Positions 9,201 to 15,937 of a DNA stretch of 36,938 nt are shown here, piece after piece. The translations under genes were made by a program, and so were the position numbers. The stretch is from an uncultured Bacteroidales bacterium (lineage in GTDB: Bacteria; Bacteroidota; Bacteroidia; Bacteroidales; P3). Each line of letters begins with the position of its first letter. Position 1 is the stretch's first letter. The DNA lies in assembly GCA_905233895.1 (NCBI GenBank), contig CAJOFL010000036.1, forward strand, positions 1-36,938, given 5' to 3'. The notes under the pieces were generated by a model. It saw nothing but the letters and a program-made list of their open reading frames with translations. It searched no databases and had not been told where the DNA came from.

Positions 9201-11766
9201 TGTTGGAATTGAGCCCGGTGAAGGTGTAGAACGTGTCGGTAACGGCACCTGAAGCATAGGTATAGTTGGCGGCACCGTCGACTTTTATGCCGACCAGCCA
9301 GCTGTTCTCAATTCCTACGGAAGTCCAATGCAGGCTGACAGCGTCCTCAGCAATGGAATCAACCACCACTATCGGGGCGAAGCAGGTGGGCACGTCGCAG
9401 TCGGCCACAAAGCGCACGGCGGGAATGCTGTTGCGCACGGTTCCGTACGAGGGCGAAGCGGGATCGTAGTTGACACCGTCGCTGTAGAACGAAATACCCT
9501 GTCCGCTGGCGTTTATCGAGGCCCAGCTGGGGCTGGACTTCCACGAGCCGGTATTGTCGTCGATTGCAATCACGAGGTTGCTATCGCCGTTGTAGAAGAA
9601 AACAGAATCGAATGTTATCACTTTCCAGCCTGTTGTAGAAGCGTCGACACTGACATTATGCGCCACACGCGTCATTCCGGAAACCGGAATCCACGAGTAC
9701 TCTCCGCTGAAGGTAGCTGTCGAGGTATGACCTATGTAGATATCCCAAGTGCGCACATTGCCGCTCGCCGATGCGCTGGTGACGTTGAAAGCAACACCGT
9801 GGATACTGTCGATAGCGGGCATCTGGCTGGCGGGATAGATTGCCTGGGAATAGGAGTAGTTGTATAAAGTGTAGGTGGGGATATACTGGTTGGTCGTGTT
9901 GTCGCTTTCAATCTCGGAGCACGAAGTGGTCATGAAGCTTATGGTGTTGTTGGCAGCCGTATCGGTCGAACCCAAGACATCGCAGATGTTGCGGAGGGCA
10001 GCGGTGTAGCTGTGTCCTGCCTCGAGGCTGGTGAACGTGTAGCTGGTGCCGGTGGTGGTCACGGTGACGGGGGCAACACTGGTGTCGCTATTGTCGGTGA
10101 GGGTGATTATGACTTCGGTGCTCGGGAACCCGACACTGGTGTTGTAGTTCCAGTTGACCACCGCAGCGGTATAGTTGATATCACTCATCGTCACACCGGT
10201 GAGCTGGGCGCAGGTGAGCTGGGTGGTGAAACTGCCAAAAGGCTTGATATCCAAGCTGTCGCTTCCGCAGTCGGTGCGCACCCAGGCATAGTAGGTGGTC
10301 TGCGGCAGAAGACCTGTAACGGCATAGGTAGTATCGGAAACGCCACTCACCTCAGTGGCTCCGGTGAGGCTGTTTGTGGTATTATAATAGATGTTGTAGG
10401 ATGCGGCCGATGCGCCACCCGAAGTCCAACGCAAGTAGGCGTCATAGGGGCCGACGCTGTCGATGTAAGCATCGTTGGGCTTGTTGCAGCCGTTGTCGAT
10501 ACTCACATTGAAATCGTCGATATAGAGATAATAGCCATTGTTCTGCAAATACTGGATGGCCAGATATTTCACTCCAGCCGGGTAGACAGCCGTGAACTCC
10601 TCATAGTTGGTGGTGGGTGTAACCACGCTGCCCCAGGTGAATGCCGACGGGTCGGCGGTGGTGGTGGAGTAGCCGACCTTAAAGTTCTCGGTGTAGCTGT
10701 TGATGTATTTCTTATACCAGAACGACAAAAGGATTCCGTCGCTCTCGGTGCCGCCCAGCGGAGGTGTGATGAGGGTCTGCGGCGGGTTTGTATTGTAATA
10801 GAAACGGAAACTCCCCGAACCGGTATGACCATTGCTCGACGACTGGCCCGTGCTGGAGGCACATGCCACTTTGCTCCAGCATTCGAGGGCTGCAGCACTC
10901 TCGAAACTCTCCAGGAAGGGAACCATCAGCACGCCGCAGGTGGTGCGGAAGTCGCCCGTTACGGGGATACCGTCGCCGGTCGAGCAGTTGGGCGTTACGA
11001 TGAAATGGTAGTTGCTGCTGGCATCGAGGCTGTTGGCGGTATAGAATGTGTCGGTAACATTGCTCATGCTGACCGTATCGCCGCCGTCTTTCCAATAGGT
11101 AACGGTATAGGTGGCGCCCACATTCATATCGTCGACCCACGAGAGGGTTATGCTCTCGCTGTCGGCGGCCGTCAACGTGAGGTTGCTCAACGGGTAGCAG
11201 CCGTTATCCTCGCTGACCGTGAGGTCGTCGAGCATCAGAGTGTAGCTGCCGCTAGCGGTTACACGCATAGCCATCCGCTCGCCGCTGCCATAGTATTCGT
11301 TGAAATAGACGGTATACTCGTGGTACGACCCATGCCAGTTACCGCCGCTGCCCACGATGAGGTTGTCGACGGTGTCGACCGGAACAAAGAGGGAATCCTC
11401 CATCACACCAACTTCGAGCACAAAGTTGTGGTTCATCAGCGAAGCCCAGAAAGTCAGCTTCAGGCTACTGATGTTCTGCATCAGCGGGAGGGCGGCTATC
11501 TCGGTTTGTCCGGAGTTGCTCTCAAACTCGAAATAGACGCTGCCGGTACGGGAGTTGCTCCATACATAAGCCGAAGGGAATGTACCCGAGCCGCTGGAAC
11601 CGGTCTGGATTTGCTGCCAGCAGGAAGGCAACTGACCAGTAGAAAGGCCCTCGAAACCTGTGGTATACGGCACCGAAGTGTAGTCGGTGCAGCCACCTTG
11701 CGCCATTGCCGACGACGACAACGCCATTATGGCGGTTAAGGCCATGAAACATAGAATCTTCTTCAT
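6268..11766 (-). CDS. Giant T9SS adhesin (multi-FN3 and cleaved-adhesin domains)
   Basis: The 1832-residue protein starts at the ATG at 11766, giving the signal peptide MKKILCFMALTAIMALSSSA cut near AMAQ; the frame extends 29 codons upstream across the promoter and that part is not used. Modules in order: adhesin/MAM-like domain (PYTTGFEGLSTGQLP), FN3, adhesin domain, FN3 repeats, a beta-rich domain around YIPTYTLYNYSYSQ, FN3, a second copy of the first adhesin domain (PYSTGFEGFSRGDLP), FN3, a YGDGWNGNAIYVYQAG domain, FN3, another adhesin domain, and three FN3. A T9SS type A sorting domain closes it (SLYPNPANNVVNV, GAYFVRV, RLLVR). The two FEG domains share MNHNF and LIVGSGGNWHGSYHEY, showing internal duplication. 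The protein is a relative of the frameshifted adhesin at 2-3887. It is expected on the cell surface; the ligand is unknown. Confidence 0.93.
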   Translation of the reverse strand: MKKILCFMALTAIMALSSSAMAQGGCTDYTSVPYTTGFEGLSTGQLPSCWQQIQTGSSGSGTFPSAYVWSNSRTGSVYFEFESNSGQTEIAALPLMQNISSLKLTFWASLMNHNFVLEVGVMEDSLFVPVDTVDNLIVGSGGNWHGSYHEYTVYFNEYYGSGERMAMRVTASGSYTLMLDDLTVSEDNGCYPLSNLTLTAADSESITLSWVDDMNVGATYTVTYWKDGGDTVSMSNVTDTFYTANSLDASSNYHFIVTPNCSTGDGIPVTGDFRTTCGVLMVPFLESFESAAALECWSKVACASSTGQSSSNGHTGSGSFRFYYNTNPPQTLITPPLGGTESDGILLSFWYKKYINSYTENFKVGYSTTTADPSAFTWGSVVTPTTNYEEFTAVYPAGVKYLAIQYLQNNGYYLYIDDFNVSIDNGCNKPNDAYIDSVGPYDAYLRWTSGGASAASYNIYYNTTNSLTGATEVSGVSDTTYAVTGLLPQTTYYAWVRTDCGSDSLDIKPFGSFTTQLTCAQLTGVTMSDINYTAAVVNWNYNTSVGFPSTEVIITLTDNSDTSVAPVTVTTTGTSYTFTSLEAGHSYTAALRNICDVLGSTDTAANNTISFMTTSCSEIESDNTTNQYIPTYTLYNYSYSQAIYPASQMPAIDSIHGVAFNVTSASASGNVRTWDIYIGHTSTATFSGEYSWIPVSGMTRVAHNVSVDASTTGWKVITFDSVFFYNGDSNLVIAIDDNTGSWKSSPSWASINASGQGISFYSDGVNYDPASPSYGTVRNSIPAVRFVADCDVPTCFAPIVVVDSIAEDAVSLHWTSVGIENSWLVGIKVDGAANYTYASGAVTDTFYTFTGLNSNTEYSIVVGSLCTDTLNTVVSVHTNCGITSVPYSTGFEGFSRGDLPNCWMAIQTGTSGSGIFPSIYNHSNALSGNGYFEFESNAGHTEVAALPVMDSISSLMLTFYASLMNHNFTLEAGVMEGNTFVPVDTIDNLIVGSGGNWHGSYHEYDVVFSNYTGTGNRIALRVTATGSYTLMMDDFSVAYNTGCQRPAAAVVDSVSGSDVNLHWTSTSAGSYEVGYATVNDVTDSSLQTVTVSDTAATILGLDPMTQYFFWVRALCGTAASSWRDAGSASTGCDTVTCNVTIQMVDSYGDGWNGNAIYVYQAGVQVGNATISTGSTGTANISVCSSAPVEFRYHSGNFAYEASVTIFDGGGAALVSGVGLDTYSDGAIIATSTNPCPSCITPSNLVATSVTETSITVNWTDPVSSQWEVWFDGVYVGDVTTPSYTFNGLSSSTVYTVSVRAICGAGDTSAFATASISTTCGEISTFPWVEGFETADVLECWNQEGNGSWTVGTGDYSSSTGAHSGTSNAMILHSSSGNVTKLISPVLALSTGSQATLSFWHVQRSWSGDQDSMVVYYRTSMTDTWHRLMGFHNEIASWTKDSVDLPNTTSTYQICFEMHDDYGYGVAIDDITVDGMAGGCSAPVVSNVVTDVESITVSYVATGIVEVAIVEGNVTNPPATTDTATGNSYNFTGLMPSTLYTIFLRQHCTDSTSSDWTSVTATTEDLGCVPPTNLNVQGIGYTSVTFGWTVGNEETAWQIHVFNLTFDSIYTVGTNPVVITGFIPAVTYNACIRSLCGVNSDLPGEWGEDTVTFTTEICPDVEGLVVTNVTAHSADVSWSATTGVSGYNVLWFMEDAEQGNVTVQNPTYHLDGLEAEMPYRVLVKNICTEGAMSEHWASVEFNTPAGGSEGIDEVAGAVLSLYPNPANNVVNVSLEGFDGGATVEVVDMNGRVCGKWMAEGNTLTIDLTHMVAGAYFVRVTSSTATAVGRLLVR

Positions 11767-11800
11767 ATCAATTGTGTTTTTATTAATTATTCTGAAATTG

Positions 11801-11831
11801 CAAAAGTACAAACATTTTGTGAATAGCCAAA
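11801..11831 (-). promoter_or_regulatory. Bacteroidota-type promoter for the second adhesin
   Basis: On the minus strand TTTG (11831-11828), a 19-nt spacer and TACTTTTG (11808-11801) match the -33/-7 consensus. The start codon at 11766 gives a leader of about 30 nt rich in A and T. Confidence 0.78.
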
Positions 11832-11906
11832 ATATATTTTCATAATATTCCAAAATACCACCTAGAACGCTGATAATCCAACAGTTACGGCCAAACTACC
11901 ATAGTC

Positions 11907-12013
11907 GCTGATTCTCAGCATCTTCACCCCATTAAGTCCGTATTAAGTCCGTCCTAACTCCGACCCAACTCCGAGTCGAATCGGAGAACGGTCGGTGTTC
12001 TATCGGCGTTGAT
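11907..12013 (+). repeat. Palindrome plus 11-nt tandem array, variant element (E4)
   Basis: The palindrome GCTGA-TTC-TCAGC (11907-11919) is followed 12 nt later by a tandem array with an 11-nt period. From 11937 to 12013 seven successive units each begin TCCG or TCGG and then diverge (TCCGTATTAAG, TCCGTCCTAAC and so on). The array runs over the stop codon (12000-12002) and last codons of the PHP gene. Palindrome and period resemble the elements at 15748, 27559 and 35749, but the unit sequence is different and the middle part is missing. Confidence 0.7.
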
Positions 12014-12833
12014 ACGATGAAAGTATGGTGGGATAGTCGATTGATGCAAGATATTCGAAGGCGCCTTCTGTGCGCAGAAGGTCGTCGGGAGCATGAGCGT
12101 CGGTACCCACAAGCACAGGTATCCTCCACTGTTTCATAGCTTTGAGCAACCTGCGCGAAGGATAGAAGTCGGGATGTCGCCCTTTATAGATACCTCTAGT
12201 GTTGACTTCGCAGATAAGGTCCAACTCGTGGATAAGGCTCATAGTCTCCAATGCCAACTCTTCGTACCACGATTCATCCTCCTTGAAATAGCGGCTGCGG
12301 TTGTGCATCGCTATCTTGTCGGGATGGCCGACGATGGTGGGTCGGTTGCGGACGAGCATCTCGTTCTGCTGGTGGAAGTAGGCACGCACGCCGCTACGAA
12401 TATCGCCGCCATAGTGCTTCATAAGACCCTCGTCGTAGGTCTCGTAGCGACTTCCGTCGATCATCCAGAGGTCGTTTCCGTCCTTCGGGACGACACCTTG
12501 CGGCGGGATGAGGTGGACGCTGCCGATGGTATACTCCAATCCGCCTTTCTCAATCAGAGGGGTGAAGTCCTCAAGCATCCCGGGGATATAGTCGATCTCA
12601 AGTCCCAGCGAGATATCGATGCGACCTTTGTATTCCTCCTTGAGGGCTCGCACCTCGTTGCAGTATCCCTCATAGTCGGTAATAGAGAAGGTATTTTCGA
12701 ACGGAAGCGGACAATGGCCGCTAAACCCCAATACGGTAAATCCGTGAGCGACTGCGAAGTCGACCATCTCGCGTAGCGAAGCCTTTCCGTCGCAGTAGTT
12801 CGAATGGGTGTGGAAATTGGTCCTAAAAAGCAT
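12000..12833 (-). CDS. PHP-domain phosphoesterase, histidinol-phosphatase-like
   Basis: The 277-residue protein shows the metal-binding motifs of the PHP superfamily: FHTHSNYCDGK at the N-terminus, GLEIDY, GSVHLI, VGHPDK and GTDAHAPDD near the end. Length and arrangement fit the HisJ-type (histidinol-phosphatase, polymerase/histidinol phosphatase fold) group. In Bacteroidota such genes often lie outside the his operon, so the substrate may differ. I use the ATG at 12833, because it puts HTH at residues 8-10 as usual; the ATG 18 codons upstream would lie far inside the preceding gene. The start overlaps the end of the porin gene by 11 nt, indicating coupling. The last codons and stop lie in an 11-nt repeat array. 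Confidence 0.85.
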   Translation of the reverse strand: MLFRTNFHTHSNYCDGKASLREMVDFAVAHGFTVLGFSGHCPLPFENTFSITDYEGYCNEVRALKEEYKGRIDISLGLEIDYIPGMLEDFTPLIEKGGLEYTIGSVHLIPPQGVVPKDGNDLWMIDGSRYETYDEGLMKHYGGDIRSGVRAYFHQQNEMLVRNRPTIVGHPDKIAMHNRSRYFKEDESWYEELALETMSLIHELDLICEVNTRGIYKGRHPDFYPSRRLLKAMKQWRIPVLVGTDAHAPDDLLRTEGAFEYLASIDYPTILSSYQRR

Positions 12834-14025
12834 AAACCACGCTGAGTGAGAGGCGGAGATTTCCGACTGGCTTTTGATAGCCGGCATAGGTGTATTCGGC
12901 TTCGCCGATGAAGGAGAGTCCGTTGAGGGTAGTATAGGTCAAACGAGGTTGCACACGCCAGAGGTAGTCGAGATTGTAACCGCGACCGAGGACAGCCGTT
13001 GTGCTATATGTTGCAAGAACCGGCCCTTCGTCCTGCTTTTGTGCATATCCGAGGAAGATTCCGGGTCGCCAATGTCCACGATTGCGTTCCAGATCGAGCC
13101 ATACAGTGTTGAAGGTCCAATCACGGAACATAACGTCGTTACCCATCACACTAGTGTAGATAATATATCCACCCATCGAGCAGCCTTCATAGAGGCTGTT
13201 GTTCAGGAGGGTTTGGGCCTTGAGGGTGACGCCGCCGAGTTTCAGGCTTCCGAAAACGGAATAGCTCCACGAGGTGTGCAACGTACCGTCGGAGGCCAGT
13301 CCTGTGGTGTTCACCACCGGCTGGATGGTCTTTGCATTGACTGCAGCACCAACGAATAGGCCACCCGTACGGTAGCGCAACTGCGCCGTCATCTCGGGTA
13401 CCATACTGTGGCGGGCGAATTGGGTGGAGGATGTCGGTATTCCGTCGAGCAGACCTTGACTCATATTGTCGAGCTGCCACTGGGCGACACCCACAGCCTC
13501 GAAGCCGCTGTGGTGGAACTCATAGCGCACCTGCGGCTGACGGGCGTAGCAATGGAACGGGGCACCCATGTTGAGCGGGTTGGTCATCGGCATAATCTCA
13601 TGGACAACCATTGCGTACCAGTACTGACCCATCAGCAGGCGGTGGTGCTCCCAGTTAAGGTCGATATATGCATGCCGGAGGCGCAGGTTGTCGATGGTAG
13701 CGTTAGTGGCGCCGGTAAAGTCGCCCTCGATATAGGCACTCGCTTTTGCACCAAGCATTTCGGGGCCGTTGATGCGCAGCCCCAGACGGGCGGTGATAGC
13801 CAGCATATCGGCCTGCCAGCCGTCGTTGATATCGCGCCCCAAACTATCCAGAATCACAGGCTTGGGATAGAAAAGCATCATATCCTCGCGGCCTCCCACC
13901 ACCGAGCGGCTGTCGGCGTAATAGTGGGGGTTCACGAAACCGTGAAAGTCGAAGCTGAAACTCTGTGCTTCAGCTTGGTAAACTAAAAGGAATAAACTAA
14001 AAACTAAAAGGGCAAAACGTTTCAT
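12823..14025 (-). CDS. Outer-membrane porin-like beta-barrel protein
   Basis: The 400-residue product has a signal peptide (MKRFALLVFSLFLLVYQAEA) and then alternating hydrophobic/polar strands typical of a barrel, beginning FDFHGFVNPHYYADSR and ending in a C-terminal aromatic strand LRLSLSVVYAF. It resembles Bacteroidota porin-like or DcaP-type outer-membrane proteins, but I cannot assign a substrate. The gene follows the Mpv17-like gene by 15 nt and overlaps the PHP gene by 11 nt, so it sits in the fabD operon. Its translation start is unusual: upstream region and signal peptide are made of 7-nt repeats, and an 11-bp inverted repeat (14025-14035 with 13999-14009) brackets the start codon, which could lower translation or tune it. 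Confidence 0.82.
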   Translation of the reverse strand: MKRFALLVFSLFLLVYQAEAQSFSFDFHGFVNPHYYADSRSVVGGREDMMLFYPKPVILDSLGRDINDGWQADMLAITARLGLRINGPEMLGAKASAYIEGDFTGATNATIDNLRLRHAYIDLNWEHHRLLMGQYWYAMVVHEIMPMTNPLNMGAPFHCYARQPQVRYEFHHSGFEAVGVAQWQLDNMSQGLLDGIPTSSTQFARHSMVPEMTAQLRYRTGGLFVGAAVNAKTIQPVVNTTGLASDGTLHTSWSYSVFGSLKLGGVTLKAQTLLNNSLYEGCSMGGYIIYTSVMGNDVMFRDWTFNTVWLDLERNRGHWRPGIFLGYAQKQDEGPVLATYSTTAVLGRGYNLDYLWRVQPRLTYTTLNGLSFIGEAEYTYAGYQKPVGNLRLSLSVVYAF

Positions 14026-14055
14026 TTTAGTTTTTACCTTTTATTTTTTACTTTT
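13979..14055 (-). repeat. Heptanucleotide tract forming an inverted repeat around the porin start
   Basis: Eleven 7-nt units in one phase cover the C-terminus of the Mpv17-like gene, the intergenic gap and the porin signal peptide. On the coding strand the first half is A-rich (AAAAGTA, AAAGGTA, AAAACTA types) and the second half T-rich (TAGTTTT, TAGTTTA types). AAAAACTAAAA (14035-14025) is perfectly complementary to TTTTAGTTTTT (14009-13999), with 15 nt between them that hold most of the start codon. Confidence 0.85.
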
Positions 14056-14772
14056 CGAGCCTCCGGCGAGAGCAAGAATCAATCCCAGAGCGACACCCAG
14101 TAGGGCGGCGAAGAGCACCTGGAAGGTGGGCGGCAGGATGAAGGTGATGGTGTGTGCCGGGAACCAGAAGAGAGGTATCGTCTTCTTGATGACCACGTTC
14201 CACTGCACATCCCAGTTGATTTTCTCGCGGAAAATCTCACGCATCTTTATCGGACGGAAGAGACCTGCCACCGTACCGCCGTTCTCGAGGATATGGATGT
14301 CGGTACATTTGTGGAAGGTCATCATCACCGGTGCGAAGATGCTGTTCATCAGCACACTCACAGCAAAGGCGATACCGAGTTTGCCCCAGGTGAGTTCCGA
14401 TGCCTTGAAGATGGCGGCATAGGCGGCACCGTGGCCGGCATTTCCAGTCAGTGCATCAGCCACCGAGCCGAGGAACGCCGGCGTACCAGTCTTAAAGATG
14501 ACCATCGCCATTGCGATAGCCATACCCAGGAATCCCCACACAATCATGCGCGGCAGCACCCCGAAGCCCTTCTCGCTGTAGACACCCTTGCGGATGCGCA
14601 GGGCCAGCATCTCGCCCAAAGTGGCGAGGATGGCGAACTTGAAGAAGGCCATGATGTAGGGATGCGCGGCGGTGGCGCGACAGAACCAGTCGAAGAACCC
14701 CGTGGCGGGGATGAAGAACGGCGTCAGCACAACAATGACGCACAGAATCAATATCCAATCAGCTTTTTTCAT
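14041..14772 (-). CDS. Mpv17/PMP22-like integral membrane protein
   Basis: The 243-residue protein has five to six hydrophobic segments (about residues 5-22, 38-56, 75-95, 120-145, 190-210 and 215-237) and a C-terminal stretch WNVVIKKTIPLFWFPAHTIT followed by LPPTFQVLFAALLGVALG. This resembles the bacterial branch of the Mpv17/PMP22 family, where a tryptophan precedes a K-x-x-P motif and the last helix. The function of the bacterial members is unknown; a channel-like role is an inference from the eukaryotic family. The ATG overlaps the fabD stop as ATGA, so it is coupled to fabD. The last residues (KSKK) are encoded by the 7-nt tract that continues into the porin gene. Confidence 0.65.
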   Translation of the reverse strand: MKKADWILILCVIVVLTPFFIPATGFFDWFCRATAAHPYIMAFFKFAILATLGEMLALRIRKGVYSEKGFGVLPRMIVWGFLGMAIAMAMVIFKTGTPAFLGSVADALTGNAGHGAAYAAIFKASELTWGKLGIAFAVSVLMNSIFAPVMMTFHKCTDIHILENGGTVAGLFRPIKMREIFREKINWDVQWNVVIKKTIPLFWFPAHTITFILPPTFQVLFAALLGVALGLILALAGGSKSKK

Positions 14773-15650
14773 AACTCTACGGAATGTGCGTTAATATCAG
14801 GATTCACACGCTTCACCATACCCTGGAGTGCGGTACCGGGGCCGACCTCGATAAACTCATCGGCACCGTCGGCAAGCATGTTCTGCACCGTGGCGGTCCA
14901 GCGCACCGGCGAGGTGAGCTGCATCAGCAGGTTCTTCTTAATCTCGGCGGGGTCGCTATGCGGCAGCGCGTCGACATTCTGGTAGCAGGGGCAAACGGGC
15001 TTGCTGAAGGAAGTCTTTTCAATGGCTTCGGCCAATTCGACTCGTGCTGGTTCCATCAGCGGGCTGTGGAACGCACCACCTACGGCCAGCGGCAACGCTT
15101 TGCCCTTCACCTCCTTGACCTTGGCACAGGCAGCGGCCACACCCTCGTTGGTACCGCTGATGACCAGCTGACCAGGGCAGTTGTAGTTGGCAGGCACCAC
15201 CACCTCACCCTCGACTGAGGCACAAATCTCCTCAACCGTCTTGTCGTCGAGCTTCAGCACGGCAGCCATAGTTGAAGGAGTCTTCTCGCAGCAGCGCTGC
15301 ATAGCATTGGCACGGGCTATTACCAGACGCAGACCGTCCTCGAAGCTCATGGCGCCGGCGGCCACCAAGGCCGAGAACTCGCCCAGCGAATGGCCACCAA
15401 CCATATCGGGGCGGAAGGCCTCGCCCATATATTTTGCTAGAATCACCGAATGGAGGAATATCGCTGGCTGAGTCACCTTGGTCTGCTTCAGGTCCTCAGG
15501 CGTACCGGCAAACATCAGGTCGGTAATGCGGAAACCGATAATCTCGTTGGCGCGCTCGAACATGGCGCGGCATTCGGCATTGCCCTCATAGAGGTCCTTG
15601 CCCATACCCACAAACTGGGCTCCCTGTCCGGGGAAAACGTATGCTTTCAT
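14769..15650 (-). CDS. fabD: Malonyl-CoA:ACP transacylase
   Basis: The 293-residue protein has all the marks of FabD: FPGQGAQFVGM at the N-terminus, the nucleophile elbow GGHSLGE with Ser88, catalytic His195 in GGAFHSPLM, and the C-terminal FIEVGPGTALQGMVKR. It transfers malonyl groups from CoA to acyl carrier protein to feed fatty-acid synthesis. The start at 15650 puts MKAYVFPGQG at the N-terminus as in the family; an upstream in-frame ATG (15743) would add 31 atypical residues. It is the first gene of a set with an Mpv17-like protein (ATGA overlap), a porin and a PHP phosphoesterase, instead of the usual fab neighbours. The region upstream holds a repeat element and no gene. Confidence 0.96.
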   Translation of the reverse strand: MKAYVFPGQGAQFVGMGKDLYEGNAECRAMFERANEIIGFRITDLMFAGTPEDLKQTKVTQPAIFLHSVILAKYMGEAFRPDMVGGHSLGEFSALVAAGAMSFEDGLRLVIARANAMQRCCEKTPSTMAAVLKLDDKTVEEICASVEGEVVVPANYNCPGQLVISGTNEGVAAACAKVKEVKGKALPLAVGGAFHSPLMEPARVELAEAIEKTSFSKPVCPCYQNVDALPHSDPAEIKKNLLMQLTSPVRWTATVQNMLADGADEFIEVGPGTALQGMVKRVNPDINAHSVEL

Positions 15651-15747
15651 GTGTTGGATGTTGTTTCTTGTCTTTTTTAATATAAATTTAGATAATAACG
15701 TGGCGGCAACATCAATTATTGTGCCGCACACCCAAAATAACATTAAG

Positions 15748-15862
15748 CATTGATTATCAATGTTATATAATGTTAAAATTCACATAACTCGCAGATTATC
15801 AACGGCTAGTACCCACCTTCGCCTGATCAACGCCTGATCAACGCCTGACCAACGCCTGCCTT
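15748..15862 (+). repeat. Dispersed intergenic element with palindrome and 11-nt array (E1)
   Basis: The element starts with the palindrome CATTGA-TTA-TCAATG (15748-15762). It continues through a conserved middle (AATGTTAAAATT, then ACATAACTC, CAGATTATCAA, ACCCACCTTCGC) and ends in three 11-nt units plus a partial fourth: CGCCTGATCAA twice, CGCCTGACCAA once, then CGCCTGCCTT (from 15820). The same design occurs at 27559 and 35749. It lies between the flippase terminator and fabD, in the orientation opposite to fabD. Confidence 0.88.
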
Positions 15863-15901
15863 CCAAAATGCCACTTTTTTGTTAAAAATTTAGACCGACA
15901 A

Positions 15902-15937
15902 AAAAAGATGGTCATCTTTGTGGGTAACCATCTTTTT
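15902..15937 (-). terminator. Intrinsic terminator of the flippase operon
   Basis: Arms AAAAAGATGGT (15902-15912) and ACCATCTTTTT (15927-15937) form a perfect 11-bp stem with a 14-nt loop. On the minus strand the stem begins inside the flippase stop codon and is followed by a T run, as expected for an intrinsic terminator of the operon that ends at 15936. Confidence 0.82.

Noticed and set aside
15820..15862. 11-nt arrays as a CRISPR array
   Set aside because: Units are 11 nt and directly adjacent with no spacers, and no cas gene is present.
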